A DNA stretch of 64,000 bases from Ancylostoma caninum (GCA_037903475.1 JBAJFG010000348.1:372001-436000); one strand, 5' to 3'; counted from the stretch's first letter, positions 23,075 through 35,069 are shown. Translations and numbers: made by a program. Notes: generated by a model not told the origin, from the sequence alone.

Positions 23075-25730
23075 ATGTCTGTGAAGGATCAACCTGTCTA
23101 GTGGAAGACAAGTGGTGCTAGCTGCTGTCCTCTGGGGTTGTGTGGTTTTCATCCATGCTCCGTCTCACCGTACTAAATCTCCCAGCATATTACTGCACGT
23201 TTTATATGGTTTCTCTATTTGTTGAAATCGGCGCGCGGCCTTCACTCTTCTGCATCTTTCTAGTTTTTTTTCTTGTTGAGATCTTTCCATAGTTTATCCT
23301 GAGTCGCGTTGAGCAGAATTTTGCCATATTTTCTAGAGTTTTTTCGACTATACTTTATTTAGGTGCCTGCTTCGATATATACCAAGTGAACAGAAACTCT
23401 TGCTGTTGAGTTTTGGTATACTTTTTTTGCACAGATTAGAGCATCGTTTTTCTTGCTTAGCGCGATTCATTCTTACCTTGTACTTCGTCAGCTTTAAATA
23501 CTATTGTAATCAGAGTGAGTGGATTTCCCCACAAGGATATCGCATAACAATGACTTCATTTTCATTTTGCTCTGATATCTCAAATAAGTTCAACAGTTAA
23601 CGTTGGTTATCTTTGAGCCATGCAGATTCGTGATATTTGAGATTCCTACATTTGTAAGAAGGTATCTTATGATGCGTTGAGCTGTGCATTGTTCGTTCAC
23701 GTCGATCCTCTCAGTGATTTTACCGACATCTTCGGGTACCGCTTGTGAAGTTTTTGCACATAGAGTTCTAGTTGTTTTCAAGTCCCATTTACAGCGATAT
23801 CGTCATTATTGTCATTATTTATTGAGTGAAAATGGAATTCGTTTTAGTTGTGTTACTTTCCTTCGAGTTTTCACTGGTATGGGAAATATTCGGAGGTGAA
23901 ATACTTTAACGCAAGTGGCTCTTTATTGGTTGTTCCGCTAGATTTATTGATGGGGAGTGGCATTTTGGGTGAAAATTTCTAATGTCTTTGTTCACTATGG
24001 AAAACATTGAAAGACGTTAGCAATAACATATAGTTACTTACGAGGTGATTGTTGTTCCGTCCGCTTACTAATATTTTGATAAATTTTTTTTGAATGTCTA
24101 CCTATTCTGTTTTGAGGGTATTTAATGGAAAGATATACAGAGACTACAAACGAACGCGGTCAAGAGTCAGGACCGCGGCGCGGCCCTCTTGGGCAGAATC
24201 ACGGAAGCTCGGCATAGTGTGCGCCTGCATCTCTGCCCGAGAGAGTCGCGCTGCAGCCCTGACCATTGTCTTCGTACGTTTGGAGTTTCCTGTATATTCA
24301 CTCGCACGATATCCACAGTTACAAAAAAGTTGAGTACTTCTGGATGTGAGATATTGTGATCATCACATTTTTTTCTAGGTGCTATACGAGAGAATTGGTC
24401 GGTAATGCTAGCCAACACGAAATGAAGCTGGGGGAAAATAGTCAAAAGATGAAGACCGCAAGCACAAAGTATCTAGGGTGTTAACCCTAATCAATCAATC
24501 AACGCACTAGATCACGAACAGTTTATTTATCATAAAAGAAACCAGTAATCAAAGCAGACAAGTTAAAGAGAGAGAGTAAGCGTGTAAGACAAATAAGCAG
24601 ATCGGATGAGGCAGTGAGACAACGATCCCCTGGATCCTCTCTAACCCACACTAAAGTCATCCAGGATCATCCGATACTTCTTCCCGCGGACCTAAGTAGA
24701 TCACTAGATCAGTTACAGTGATCAAATTACAAGTCAAAATCATCATTAGGTCGCTGCAAAAATAATTACAATACACGTGACAAAATGTTGTGAATATCAT
24801 AAAATAGAACCGACTATTAGTCAAATCATTGCACCAAATTTGTCAGCTAACATTGCTTTTTTTGCAGAGGTCGAATAAAGTTATGCAGAACATTAAGAGC
24901 ACTTGTGCTGAATCAGCACTGGAACTATCAAACACTAATGCTAAGATTTAAATACAATGAGAGTTGATACTTGCTTGCATCTACCGGACAGTAGATGAAT
25001 GAACTGCATAAAGGCTTAGGAATTGCTTGCATTTACGTCATTGTTTTGACGAAATTTAACAGTTCTCAAGCACATCTCCAAATCCTGAAAGACTAGAGGA
25101 GTTGGAAACATTTGAAAATTTCATAAATTTCTAAATTCAACTTTTCCAATTAGCATGGAAGCAGAAATTAAAGCAACGTCAGCAGATTTCTGAGAAGTCA
25201 AAAAAAAAATTGAATAATGGATTGAGTGAGAGCCAGTCCATATTCTGTTTTTTTTCCAATGTATTATACAAACAATTCCCCTACCAGTATCGGTATTACG
25301 CGGAAGGATGTGGTGCTAAAATGCGAAGTCTACGCAGAAAAGAGTGTTCGGACTAGAGGAATTTAAGAACAAATTCACCAGAATGTTGATTCCAGGTGCG
25401 AGTAATGGTGGCAAATATCAAAAAGTGATAGAAAAATAAGAAAAAAAATCAGCAAATTCACTCCCTTTATTTTCATTTTTTCTAAAGCACATTTGAGAAG
25501 TTGCCGAGTAAAACTGTTGGGGAATTCACACTCGCCAACGCATTCCCGTTCTGTCGGACTACTACTTGTATACATGTTTCAGACTAGCATAATCCAATAA
25601 TAGATTCATCAATCATTTCTAACATCCATTGGATCTGGATGCAATGAAGATCTAGGGACTCTGCAATAAGCTATGCTCTGATTTCAATTTGATCCTGTCG
25701 AATATTCGATAATTCGATCATCTGGGTATA
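23075..25730. other. intergenic region, nothing supported
   Basis: This stretch lies downstream of the TMEM165-like gene. Open frames are short and unsupported. A GC-rich island (gaccgcggcgcggccctcttgg) lies at about 24170-24190 and a short purine-rich run at about 24565-24580. No element termini were recognised. Confidence 0.3.
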
Positions 25731-25733
25731 CTA

Positions 25734-26248
25734 CAGGGTGGCCAAAAATTACCCGTGCACTAAAATTCTGATGCTCTAACTAGGTCATCACCTGCAGGGT
25801 GCTAAAATTTCCATAAAATTTTATCGATAACTCAAAATATCTTAAAAACTCATCGGACTTCAAGATAACCTTCACTGGCAGAAACGCTGGCTCTCAATGT
25901 CTTCATAGGTGCTGCACATGATTCTCGCAAGTATTCTTCATTCAATTTCGTCCCAGGCTTCTTCCAGGAAATACAAATGTTTGTAGCGGATACAGCAGGT
26001 TTTCTTCTTTAAAGTGATTACGAGGGAATATCCGTTGGATTCAAATTTGGGCTCTACAGAACTCATTTTCCATGCCTCAAGGTCTCAGGCAAGCGCTCAC
26101 TACCAATCTTTAACATTTTTTTTTTGCCTCTTCTGCAAAAAAATGTTAAAGATTGGAGTAGTGAGCGCTTGCCTGAGACCTTGAGGCATGGAAAATGTCT
26201 GGAAGTCTCGCAGAAGTGGGTGTGCACGGGTAATTTTTGGCCACCCTA
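25734..26248 (-). mobile_element. decayed mariner/Tc1-like element
   Basis: Inverted termini of about 27 bases (CAGGGTGGCCAAAAATTACC and its reverse complement near 26229-26248) are flanked by TA, as in the Tc1/mariner superfamily. Read on the minus strand, the interior has PNLNPTDIPS (about 26050-26021), which resembles the SPDLNPxD catalytic region of mariner transposases. It is followed by a frame with LEEAWDEI, a stop, and ILARIMCSTYEDIESQ. The coding part is interrupted and far too short, so the element is dead. A near-perfect 60-base-arm hairpin (26068-26205) interrupts the interior. Confidence 0.7.
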
Positions 26249-26252
26249 TATA

Positions 26253-27808
26253 CAGTAGCGAGCAAAAAGATTGCAACTTTTGGTTTTTTGTATATAACTT
26301 CTTTCAAAGCAGAGCAAGAAGGCTCAAATTTTTAGGAGAGTTGTAAATACTCATGTGAGATAGGAAGAAGGTAGAACCTCCTGACTCCGCCCACTCCATG
26401 TTTTTTTTAAGAAATTTTTTTCGCAGAGGTCGAAATCTGTAATTTGTCACCACACGCAAATTCTTTCAAAATGACGTCTGTTGTTAGCATCGGGCCCCGA
26501 ATTGATTCCTTGCATAAGAATCAACCCGAGTTTGCTAGGAAATGTGCACATGTTGACTACTGGCTGACAATTGCAAAGACTATATGAAGTTGGTTCAAGA
26601 GTGATGTTTTATGGATGTTTTTGTCTCTCTGGCACCCTCTATCATCTTTGTTTGAAAGGAAGAAATGCTGCTGATGGTTCTAAAAGTTTAGCTACAGGTG
26701 CCAAAATTTGATACATTTCATTGCTCACTCGGAATTCCAAAATATTCTGGCTAGTTGCAATGTAACCAATTGTGCACATCACGGAAAATAAGTTTTGAAA
26801 TTTTTTCTGCCCCGAGAAGGAAGATGCCTCAGTGATCCCATTAGTGGCAAAGATGCTCCAGGATTCCTAGAATATTGCCTTGCACATGACGACTCATTTC
26901 GCCTTGGAGTTGTCGACACAGGACTACTCGAAGTGAGGAGTGCTAGCCAGTAGCAGGAGTGGGTGTGCTCCTTCTCTCCCCACACGAATTTTCATACTTC
27001 GCCTAGAGTCTTTTGCTTTGGAAATGTCTCGCTTGATTGGATTCATCCAATTTCAACCAAAATAGCCGGTTTTTATTATGACAGGACACAGTTTCCCACT
27101 TCGATGGTGTCTCGTACAGTTCATTGCATTTTAGCAAAACCTACCTCATCGAATACAGGGCGACATGAGTCCTCATGTACAAGGCAATATTCTAGGAATC
27201 CTGGAGCATCTTTATCACTCATGGGATCGCTGAGATATCTGCCTTCTCGAGACATAAAAAATTTCAAAACTTATTCCCCATGAAATGCACAATTGGTTGC
27301 ATTGCAACTAGCCGGAAAATTTTGGAATTCCGAGGGAGCAATAGAATTTATCAAATTCTAGCCCCCGTAGCTAAACTTTTAGAACCATCAGCAGCATTTC
27401 TTCCTTTCAAATAAAGCTGATAGAGGGTGCCAGAGAGACAAAAACATCCATAAAACATCCCTGTTGAACCAACTTCATATAGTCTTCGCAAATGTCAGCC
27501 AGTAGTCAACATGTGCACATTTCCTAGCAAATACGGGTTGATTCTTATGCAAGGAATCAATTCGGGGCCCGATGCTAACAACAGACGTCATTTTGAAAGA
27601 CTTTGCGTGTGGTGACAAATTACAGATTTCGACCTCTGCGAAAAAAATTTCTTTAAAAAACATAGAGTGGGCGGGGTCAAGAGGTTTTACCTTCTTCCTA
27701 TCTCACATGAGTATCTACAACTCTCATAAAAATTTGAGCCTTCTTGCTCTGCTTTGAAAGAAGTTATATACAAAAAACCAAAAGTTGCAATCTTTTTGCT
27801 CGCTACTG
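26253..27808. mobile_element. 1.56-kb foldback element with about 640-base terminal inverted repeats
   Basis: The element starts CAGTAGCGAGCAAAAAGATTGCAAC and ends with its reverse complement, flanked by TA on both sides. The arms (about 26253-26893 and 27168-27808) are close to mirror images, with few differences. The unique centre is about 270 bases. TA flanks and the terminal sequence suggest Tc1/mariner-type mobility, but no transposase is visible. Each arm carries the same 38-codon frame starting MTSVVSIGPRIDSLH (plus 26471-26587; minus 27591-27475). The element abuts the mariner-like element at 26249-26252, sharing TATA. Confidence 0.8.
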
Positions 27809-28540
27809 TATAAACCGTAAGTTCGATTCGATAAAATCGAAATTCAACTTATTCAAACAATTACTACTCAAAAATCGGTTCCTCTCTGTTGAATCAATAC
27901 CAACAATGATTGAAGTTATGCGTTGTTGAAACTAGGTAATGATGCAGTCCACATGGTGACTCTAAACCTCATAGCTTGAAAAGAAAAGAGGCGCGTAGAC
28001 AGTATGAATGACCGATGAAACCAGTTCCCAGTAATGCCCTTGGCGGGAATCATCCAATCTTGGAGTTGCATAACCTTCACGATTGCTAATCATTCTTTTC
28101 AATAATTATTTCCTCCTTCTCACAGCGATTTGGAATTCTTGTTTAGAAATTGCTACACCTCGGCTGTTTTGCGCTGAAATTCAGGCTTATCAAGGCTGTT
28201 CATCCGTTGTCAAGATTTACCGTTCATTTGTTGTAATACATAACCAAGTCTACAACAAAACAACAAATCTTTGACGCCATTCTCGAAACATCTGTGTCTT
28301 CTTCTGTCTCTGCGATGATCGCTAATTTTGCTCGTTCTTCTCTGACGCATTTCTCCGCAGTGTCACAACATAAAAACTATTATAAAACTGTAATGGGCGG
28401 ACTTTCGCTATTCACTTCTTAATAATTTACTTGAAATATTTTTGAGAGGTATTTTCGTTTTGATCTGATCCTGCACGCAAGCAACTTTTTGTTCACAGAA
28501 AGCTTCAATACTTTGCAATTTTTGACTCTTGAGAGGAGTT

Positions 28541-28788
28541 TTATACTAGATGCGTATTTTTGATGCGAAGGCTTGCATATGGTGAAAGACAGACTCAGTC
28601 GCAGTACTGAGGCAGTGTAGACGCAAATGAGACGTACCCGTTTGCGGCTTTGCGGTCATATAATTTTCTGCCGCATTGTATTCCCAGTAAAATGCTGCGT
28701 CGACCGGTTTTTATGGAAAGCCCTCCACTAGTGCATGCGTGCGTCTGACGTACGGCTGCCGCACGCACCAAGTTAATTTGCCCTTTAC
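28541..28788 (+). mobile_element. Tourist-like MITE, eroded copy
   Basis: It shares its ends and length with the copy at 36671-36919: left 'tttatactagatgcgta', right 'gcacgcaccaagttaatttgccctt'. The centre also shares the 'ccggtttttatggaaag' type sequence. Terminal bases are degraded and no TAA duplication can be read. Confidence 0.6.
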
Positions 28789-29559
28789 GTGTTCATGTCT
28801 GAAAGAGTAGTGTGCGAACAGAAAAACTAAATGGGAGGGAGCTTCGCAGCTCATTTTCTACACTCCCTCTTCACAGGCCGGTTTTGTGAGTCAGAATTGG
28901 TTAGTGTTAAAAATGTAAAGTGCGGTTTAAACTTTTGTCGGCAAGTTGAATGACTAATTCTGAACAAAAGAGAAGTTTTTCCTCCTGAAGAACAGTTTTG
29001 CCAGAAGTGAAACAATCGTGGTCGACGTTAGATTTCTAGTTATTTTATCTGTATCAACACGTGCCTTAGATCACCGCTACTCATCCACCATGAGAAGCAC
29101 GTACGTGTCATCCAGCTTACCCCTCTTTCTATCTGCCATGTGTATGGAAATCTTTATAGTCTTGGCTGTCTATGGCACATCCCCTTTTTTGTATCGAATA
29201 AGAGATCGATCGGAAATAAATTGCAGCGAAAATATTATTGAAATTAGTCAAATTCGCCTCAAGACATTCTTGTTTTCAATTCCATGAAGGTTGCGCTCAT
29301 GGAAAATCTGGCATCCTTCCTTTTTCTGCAATCCTAAGATTTCAACCACCTTAGAGATTCAGCTGTAATCCTAACCTCTAACGTGATAAGCATGGATAAT
29401 TCGATCAATTCTGTACAAATGTACCAGAAACGGTTTTGAGCTCCCTCTCATTTGGTCGGTTTGAAATGGGTAGTCAAGCTGAACCGGTAGGATACAGTGT
29501 TACGCCTCTAGCTGCATTTATGGCACATTAGAGTCCGATCCAGTCGGATAAGAAAAGGT

Positions 29560-29653
29560 AGGTATCTATCTTTATCCGCATCTATCCGACGAGGATCGAT
29601 ACATATCGCTTCGTATCTGACCGGATCGGACTCCGATGCACTATAAATGTAGT
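29560..29653. repeat. dispersed repeat, copy 2
   Basis: This is the counterpart of 1-92 in the same orientation. The best-conserved part is 'gaccggatcggactccgatg' followed by 'ctataaatgtag'. No coding or terminal structure is seen. Confidence 0.6.
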
Positions 29654-30556
29654 TTTGACATATTTTATAGCGACACTGTCACTGGTCAAAGCAAAATTCT
29701 ACATGTTCTGATATATTATTACACAATCTGCATTTATTTGCGTAATAGCATAGAAACAGTCGGTGTGAGAATAATTTAATCAGATTGGTCGCGACAACAA
29801 CATCGTTGTGAAGCTTGTCATAGGCCTAAGTGTGAGAATAAATGAGGAAAATATAACTTATCACTGGGAAAGAGAGTGGTGGCGAACAAAACAGCCGATT
29901 TCTGCTACGCTACATTCGATATGAAGGATGTAGGGATGCACATGTCCACTCTCTCGTGTTTTGGAAACACTGGTATCTTCGGTGATGCAGTCTTTGTAGA
30001 AATATCGAGAGCACCTTACTGAAAGCACTACAAATCTCGGGCATGAAAATTATCTTACGTAGATCCTTCCATTAGAGCTTTGGATCGTTCTGTAGATGAC
30101 ATCCCTGCACGTTCCTAAGTGAGCACACGCGCGACTAGGAAACCAGATCGGGGAACGCTGCTCAAATTCATCGAGGCATTATTTCCCATAGGAAAAAATA
30201 CTCGGAAATGCGAGAGGAAGGCCAGGTCAATCAATGCCGGCCACACAGTCTTTTATACGCCATCAACCAATAACGATACCACAACAAATACATTGACAAA
30301 GTTGAAGTGCACGCCTTTTCTCCACTGTCTGCGCCCTCATTTCTCTTTTCGCTGTGTAACTTTTCCTTATGTCATTTTCAAAGTAATCAGATCACAGTAG
30401 ACTACTCTATAAACGCTACAATCCCCGTTTCTCAAGAAAAGTTTTGGATGGCAATTTTGAAGTAATTGAGTAACCAAAAAGGCGGTGTTCGAGGTTATTG
30501 GTCGTTTTGTTTTGCAGAATTCCTGCCATCTCAAATAGAGGTAGCTGCTGCAATCA

Positions 30557-33366
30557 ATGGTCGATTCGGCGAGCAAGCCGGGACAAAACGTCAAGTGGGT
30601 TTCGAAATTTATGGACTTTTATTTCTTAGTCAGCAACCTATGCTTAGGCAGGAGGCTTCACATGTTATATTGTGAAAAGACCGTACTATTATATTTATAC
30701 CTGAGATATGCCATTATATGGGCTACATATTTTCACTGTAAAACATGCCTGATATAGGTAAAAAAAAGAGTTTTTTGAATGCTCCCTGGACACAGTTTCT
30801 CTGGATACGAGTGGCAATATTCTCCGACCAGATACATCGGACCTTCGCTTCTAATTAATACCCCATCCAGGATTTTCGGAAGGTGTGGCACATGCTCGCT
30901 GGCATAACCTGTCTTATTCTCAACCAGGGTAGCCGTCATGGCCGCGGTCTGGCTCAGAAAGGGGACCCATCCAGAATTATACTACAGAGCTACCTTTTTA
31001 CAAGTGCCAGATTGAGTAGATTGAGAACTTCTGTTCACCCCGACGATGTCGTCGAGCTTTGTCGAATAGGTACACACCACTTGTTTTGTTATTTTGGGCA
31101 TTCACCACTATCATGAAAAATTTCTACCATTCCGCGATGGTTGCACATGTTGCTGAGTCGAGGTGTATATCAGTCAGCTGTCGTGTTTGAAAACCCAGGT
31201 TTTGCTATGCTCCAGCAGAGGCCAAACGACCCTGACTGGACTCGCCTGGCCAACTAAGGCCTGGTCAAAGCCGTGGCCTAGTGTAACAAACGGCGAGGTG
31301 CAGGGGACATCTTTTGTAGTGTGGGACTACAGGCAGAATACTTGAACACAAACCGCCTTCAAGCATGCACCTTCAAGTGTTTCATGCCGTTGTTCGTGTT
31401 TCTCTCACTGTCGAAGAGCGACAGCGGATGCTGTAGGGTGAAACTGCAAGGACACTCTGTGCCATGAAGAGACACGCTCTGACTTGGCCCTTTTGCATCA
31501 AGGTATGATTATCCATGGACGGCAGCTAGTTGTAGACAGCATCATGTATGGGAGCAAAATAAAAGATTAATACCGTTAACATCCTCAACATGGGTAACTT
31601 CTGATACATTTGGGCCTAATTGTAATGGGGATGTCCCCGCATTCCCACAGGAAGTGAATCTCGCGGGTCTATTAAATTTCGTGGTGCCACGTGCTTAGGC
31701 AGGGTTTGGAAGGTGATAATAATGATGCATAGCCATCAGAACAGAGCCAGTAACATACTTTTTTTCGAGGAAAACTAGATCAGATACATCATTGGAAGCA
31801 CGGGTTATCTCATACCCATGGGCAATCATACTCGTAGGCAGTAGGAGGGGATGGAAAAAATGTGGGTAAACATGTTGATGAGTGCAAGGTAAAGGGTGGG
31901 CGTGGTTAAGTTTGTACGCTTACTATGGGCAATCATAGTGATGCATCCGGATCTTGAGGGAATAGTTGCTTTTGGTACTTCCTAGTAGAATAGCTCTTGA
32001 AAAGGAAAACTTGTTGACAAGTGTTTTCCCAGAATTGTGATGGCATTGAATTATTATAACTAGCAAACTAATCTGCAGGACAAGCATGCTGCAATTTGCT
32101 CACGAGGTTCCAGATCGTTTGCCTTAATCGGTTGTTTTCTGCTATTTCCCATACATGGTTTGATTCGTGCACGTTTTCGTGAACGGTCCCCACGCATTCT
32201 AACCAAAGGCTAAGAGTGGCATGTATTCGTTCTCAATACAAGGGTGCCCATTAAAATGAAGCCAGCAGGAAGCCAAAATTGGCAGTCATTGAAGCAAGGC
32301 CCACTTGTCGTTAAGGTACGATGAATACGTAGAGGGCTTCCGAAGGACCTGCACTCGTCTAGTTCGGCGGTATGAGTGCGTTATCCAGCATAGGAAGAAG
32401 CCTTTTGGAGCATGGTGTTGTCTTCCGGAAATCTAACAAAAGGTCCACGAAGCCATTACAGCCTCCCCTTTAATCTGGATCGAATCTAATGGTGGATCTG
32501 ACGGAACACGATTAAAATTTTTTTCAAGTAAAATCTACGTAGTAGTTCCAAAGAGAAATGTTAAATTGCATCAATTTTGACTCTTCATTGATTGTGTTAT
32601 GGAAAAAAATTAATGATATTTTACCTATGTCTTACCTCAGAGCAACAGAAAATCCTGAGGTTTTCATCTCCAGTGAAACGGTGAATCAAGCTTCGGCTGC
32701 TCCGAAAACCACGACGAGCTCGAGAAAAATCTTGGCGTTGAGGAAAGGACAATGCCATGAAATCGAATTCGAGCGGGTGAAATCAGAAGGTTCCACGACT
32801 GTCCATGCGGATAGAAGTTCAAGAGGAAGCGTTTCGATGTTGATGGACAACACCCTCACTGACTCGAAGGAGTGAGTGCTCAGTTTTCGTTTTGAGATTT
32901 TTTTCTCAGAAAACTTGGTCAGCATTTCATATGCATATCAACTAATATTGCTCAGCTCATATCTCACGTAGATCCACGATTTCTTTCAATCTATTGTTTT
33001 ATTCCTAGTGCATTCGTATCTCCTACTAATATTGCTCAGCTCATATCTCACGTAGATCCACGATTTCTTTCAATCTATTGTTTTATTCCTAGTGCATTCG
33101 TACCTCTTGCCTTTTTCAAGCTAATTTCCTCTCTCTCTCCTCCTTTGGTTTTCTAGCTTGTTTTTTTTCTAACACTGTCAATAGAGCTTGTTTGCCAGTA
33201 ATCCTAGAAACAGAGGAAGATTTCACTAACAGCTTTCACTATTCTTCTGGATGCTTGTAGATCACGCGATGTTGTGACTCGAAGTGCAATGCAATACATT
33301 GCCCTTCATGCTGACACGAAGTTGACACGCTTGAGCTCGTGCGGCTCGAATTTCCTGGTTTCTTAA
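30557..33366 (+). CDS. unrecognised 124-residue protein, three exons
   Basis: I do not recognise the family. Exon 1, 30557-30594, begins ATG 39 bases after a strong acceptor (GTTTTGCAG, ending 30517), consistent with trans-splicing, and ends at GTGGGT. Exon 2, 32641-32871, follows an acceptor CTTACCTCAG and ends at GTGAGT. Exon 3, 33261-33366, follows GCTTGTAG and ends in TAA. Phases agree. The protein starts MVDSASKPGQNVKATENPEV, has a Ser/Thr/Ala-rich stretch, a block SRKILALRKGQCHEIEFERV, an RSSRGSVSM segment that looks like a basophilic kinase site, and ends TKLTRLSSCGSNFLVS. There is no signal peptide or membrane segment, so it is probably cytosolic or nuclear. A polyadenylation-like AATAAA lies at about 33752. 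Exons 2 and 3 are well supported by codon character; the link to exon 1 is weaker. Confidence 0.5.
30600..32640. other. first intron of the three-exon gene, repeat-like sequence
   Basis: This 2-kb interval holds no supported exon. Short frames occur on both strands (for example minus 30939-30733 and plus 30883-31116). The block 31795-31960, with GGGTAAACATGTTGATG and TAAAGGGT, is partly shared with 55795-55930, so some of it is dispersed repeat. Confidence 0.3.
31795..31960. repeat. dispersed repeat shared with 55795-55930
   Basis: Both stretches contain 'gggtaaacatgtt.atg.gtgc.ag.taaaggg' and a downstream 'tgatgcat' block in the same orientation. They are diverged. No termini were identified. 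Confidence 0.4.
32941..33108 (+). repeat. 84-base tandem duplication in an intron
   Basis: The unit beginning ACTAATATTGCTCAGCTC at 32941 is repeated from 33025. The two units are identical except for about two or three bases near the end (CGTATCTCCT versus CGTACCTCTT). It lies in the intron before the last exon of the three-exon gene. Such high identity points to a recent duplication or, less likely, an assembly artefact. Confidence 0.85.
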
Positions 33367-34570
33367 GAGGGGAGGTCAGCTGCTCGAGCGCTCCTTGTAT
33401 GACTTTTTCTTATACGAGACAACTATTACATATATGTATGATATTTGCCCGATGTGTCTATCAATCATGAAAAACAGAAGCCGTTTGACACTTCCTAGGG
33501 CATCTGAGGAGTAATTAACAACGAGGAGCAAACTTCTTCGATGCTTTTCTATCCGAGTCTTTCGCTATCCTTCATTGCCGTTATCGTCTTCCAGGCTTAT
33601 TCCCTTCTTTGGCTATTTCCCAGGAACTGGTCCTGTTAACGTCTCTAAAAGTATGTGGTACTGTACGTGTTTCAACGACTGGTTAAAGGATATGGTCACC
33701 TCACTCTTTCTTTTGTGTAGAAATCTCGATCCGTTGCTCTTCTTAACCTAATAAAAACTAGGACACTACATCCTTTTATTCCAGTCTACTTTGCGTTTCA
33801 GTATATTATTTTTAGTGTTTTCGGTGATTCAATTATTATTTTTAAAAATTTTTACTTTACTATAATTCCTGTTTCAGCACGTTTTTGTGTATATAGATCT
33901 CTGGAGGTTGGGTGAGAGGTGGGAAGACCAGGGGACTTGTAAGGAGACAGCCAGACAGGGGTGGAAGAGATGTCGGGAATATGTGTCGTTGATATTATTG
34001 TTTCTATTTTGCGCAATTATCTTTCTTTGCTTCATTTGTGCAGGGTTCTCCTTCGCTTAGTATGTATTTGAACTTCCATTCTGCTCACTTTTCCTCCTCG
34101 AATCGCCGCTCATCCAGAATGTGTTCGCATCTGCTTTAATATCGACTCTAGTTCTGCGCTCCTATCCGATACTCGTGAGTGATCAGCGATTCTGAGTCAC
34201 GACAAGCTAGGTGTCCCCATGATTTTGGTTTCTCTGCTTCCCTCTCCCGTCTTCCAAAATCCGAGCTTCGAACCTCTGGTCCTGTGCAGGCTCAATCGGT
34301 CAATCGAACAGGCCTGACCTTAGCAAGATTTATTCTGGCGAGGGATTTTTTGTGCATATCATCCTGTAGAAATTTGTCTGATTCCGAATAGGTTTTGGTC
34401 TTTCAATCTTATCCTTGAAGATTTAGTTAACAGGTAGATTTACGTCGTTTGAGTGAATGTGTCCCAGAAGAACACTGCATCTCTTGAACAGAATTTGGTT
34501 GTGCTGGGTGACCATAAGACCATTCTGTGCTCATCCTTGATACATAAGCTGCATATACATATGTACAATC

Positions 34571-34854
34571 CAGTGGCGGACGCAGAAAGTGGGCGGGAGG
34601 GGGGGGGGGCGTGGGAAGAAAAGTGGGGTCTCCGCCGTTTTGGGGACCCAGACGGAAAATAAAATTAATAATAATATTAATTATAATAATAAACAATAAA
34701 TAAAAAATATATTAAAAATAATAATAAAAATAAACAATTAAAAATAAACTAACACAAGATTTTTATTTGTATTGTAAAGTAATTTCGAAAATTTGGCGAC
34801 CCATTCTCGGGGGGGGGCGCGCCCCCCCCCCCGCCCCCCCTGCGTCCGCCACTG
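34571..34854 (+). mobile_element. hAT-like MITE, intact, with 8-base target duplication
   Basis: The element is 284 bases. It begins CAGTGGCGGACGCAG and ends CTGCGTCCGCCACTG, perfect 15-base inverted termini followed by G- and C-runs. It is flanked by identical eight-base GTACAATC copies at 34563-34570 and 34855-34862. An eight-base duplication with CAGTGGCGG-type termini is typical of the hAT superfamily. The interior is AT-rich, with AATAAT repeats and no coding capacity. Confidence 0.92.
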
Positions 34855-35003
34855 GTACAATCCCATTCTTAGTTATTATCTGCCTTATTGGCATGTTACA
34901 CGGATTATTGCAGTGTGGAGCCTGCCTCATAGTGGAGGGTGAGTATATTCTCAAAGAAGTGATCACAGTATTCTTTAAACTGAAAACGTTCCGTGATCTT
35001 AGT

Positions 35004-35069
35004 CAACAGGAATCAGCCGTAGTCAGAGAGAAATCAACAGAATCCAACATTCTCAGGAAAAGGTGTTAA
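35004..35069 (+). CDS. candidate alternative terminal exon, copy A
   Basis: After a possible acceptor (GATCTTAG, ending about 35003) the frame reads QQESAVVREKSTESNILRKRC and stops. The same peptide pattern recurs at 35558-35627. Both would start in the phase left by the second exon of the three-exon gene upstream (GA/T, giving Asp), so they could be alternative C-termini of that gene. This is speculative: the acceptors are weak and the similarity could also be an old repeat. Confidence 0.3.
   Translation, partial: QQESAVVREKSTESNILRKRC

Larger units (their letters stand above)
27815..30515. other. intergenic region with repeat fragments
   Basis: No gene can be supported. The region contains an eroded Tourist-like copy (listed separately), the second copy of the window-start repeat at 29560-29653, and scattered short frames. 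A hydrophobic frame at 29018-29287 begins with GTG and has no splice context. Confidence 0.3.

Noticed and set aside
24160..24260. rRNA or CpG-island promoter
   Set aside because: The GC-rich stretch is short, has no recognisable rRNA core and no gene nearby in the right orientation.
30733..30939. Minus-strand frame MTATLVENKTGYASEHVPHL
   Set aside because: It is protein-like in places but short, without splice partners, and lies in a repeat-bearing intron of a plus-strand gene model.
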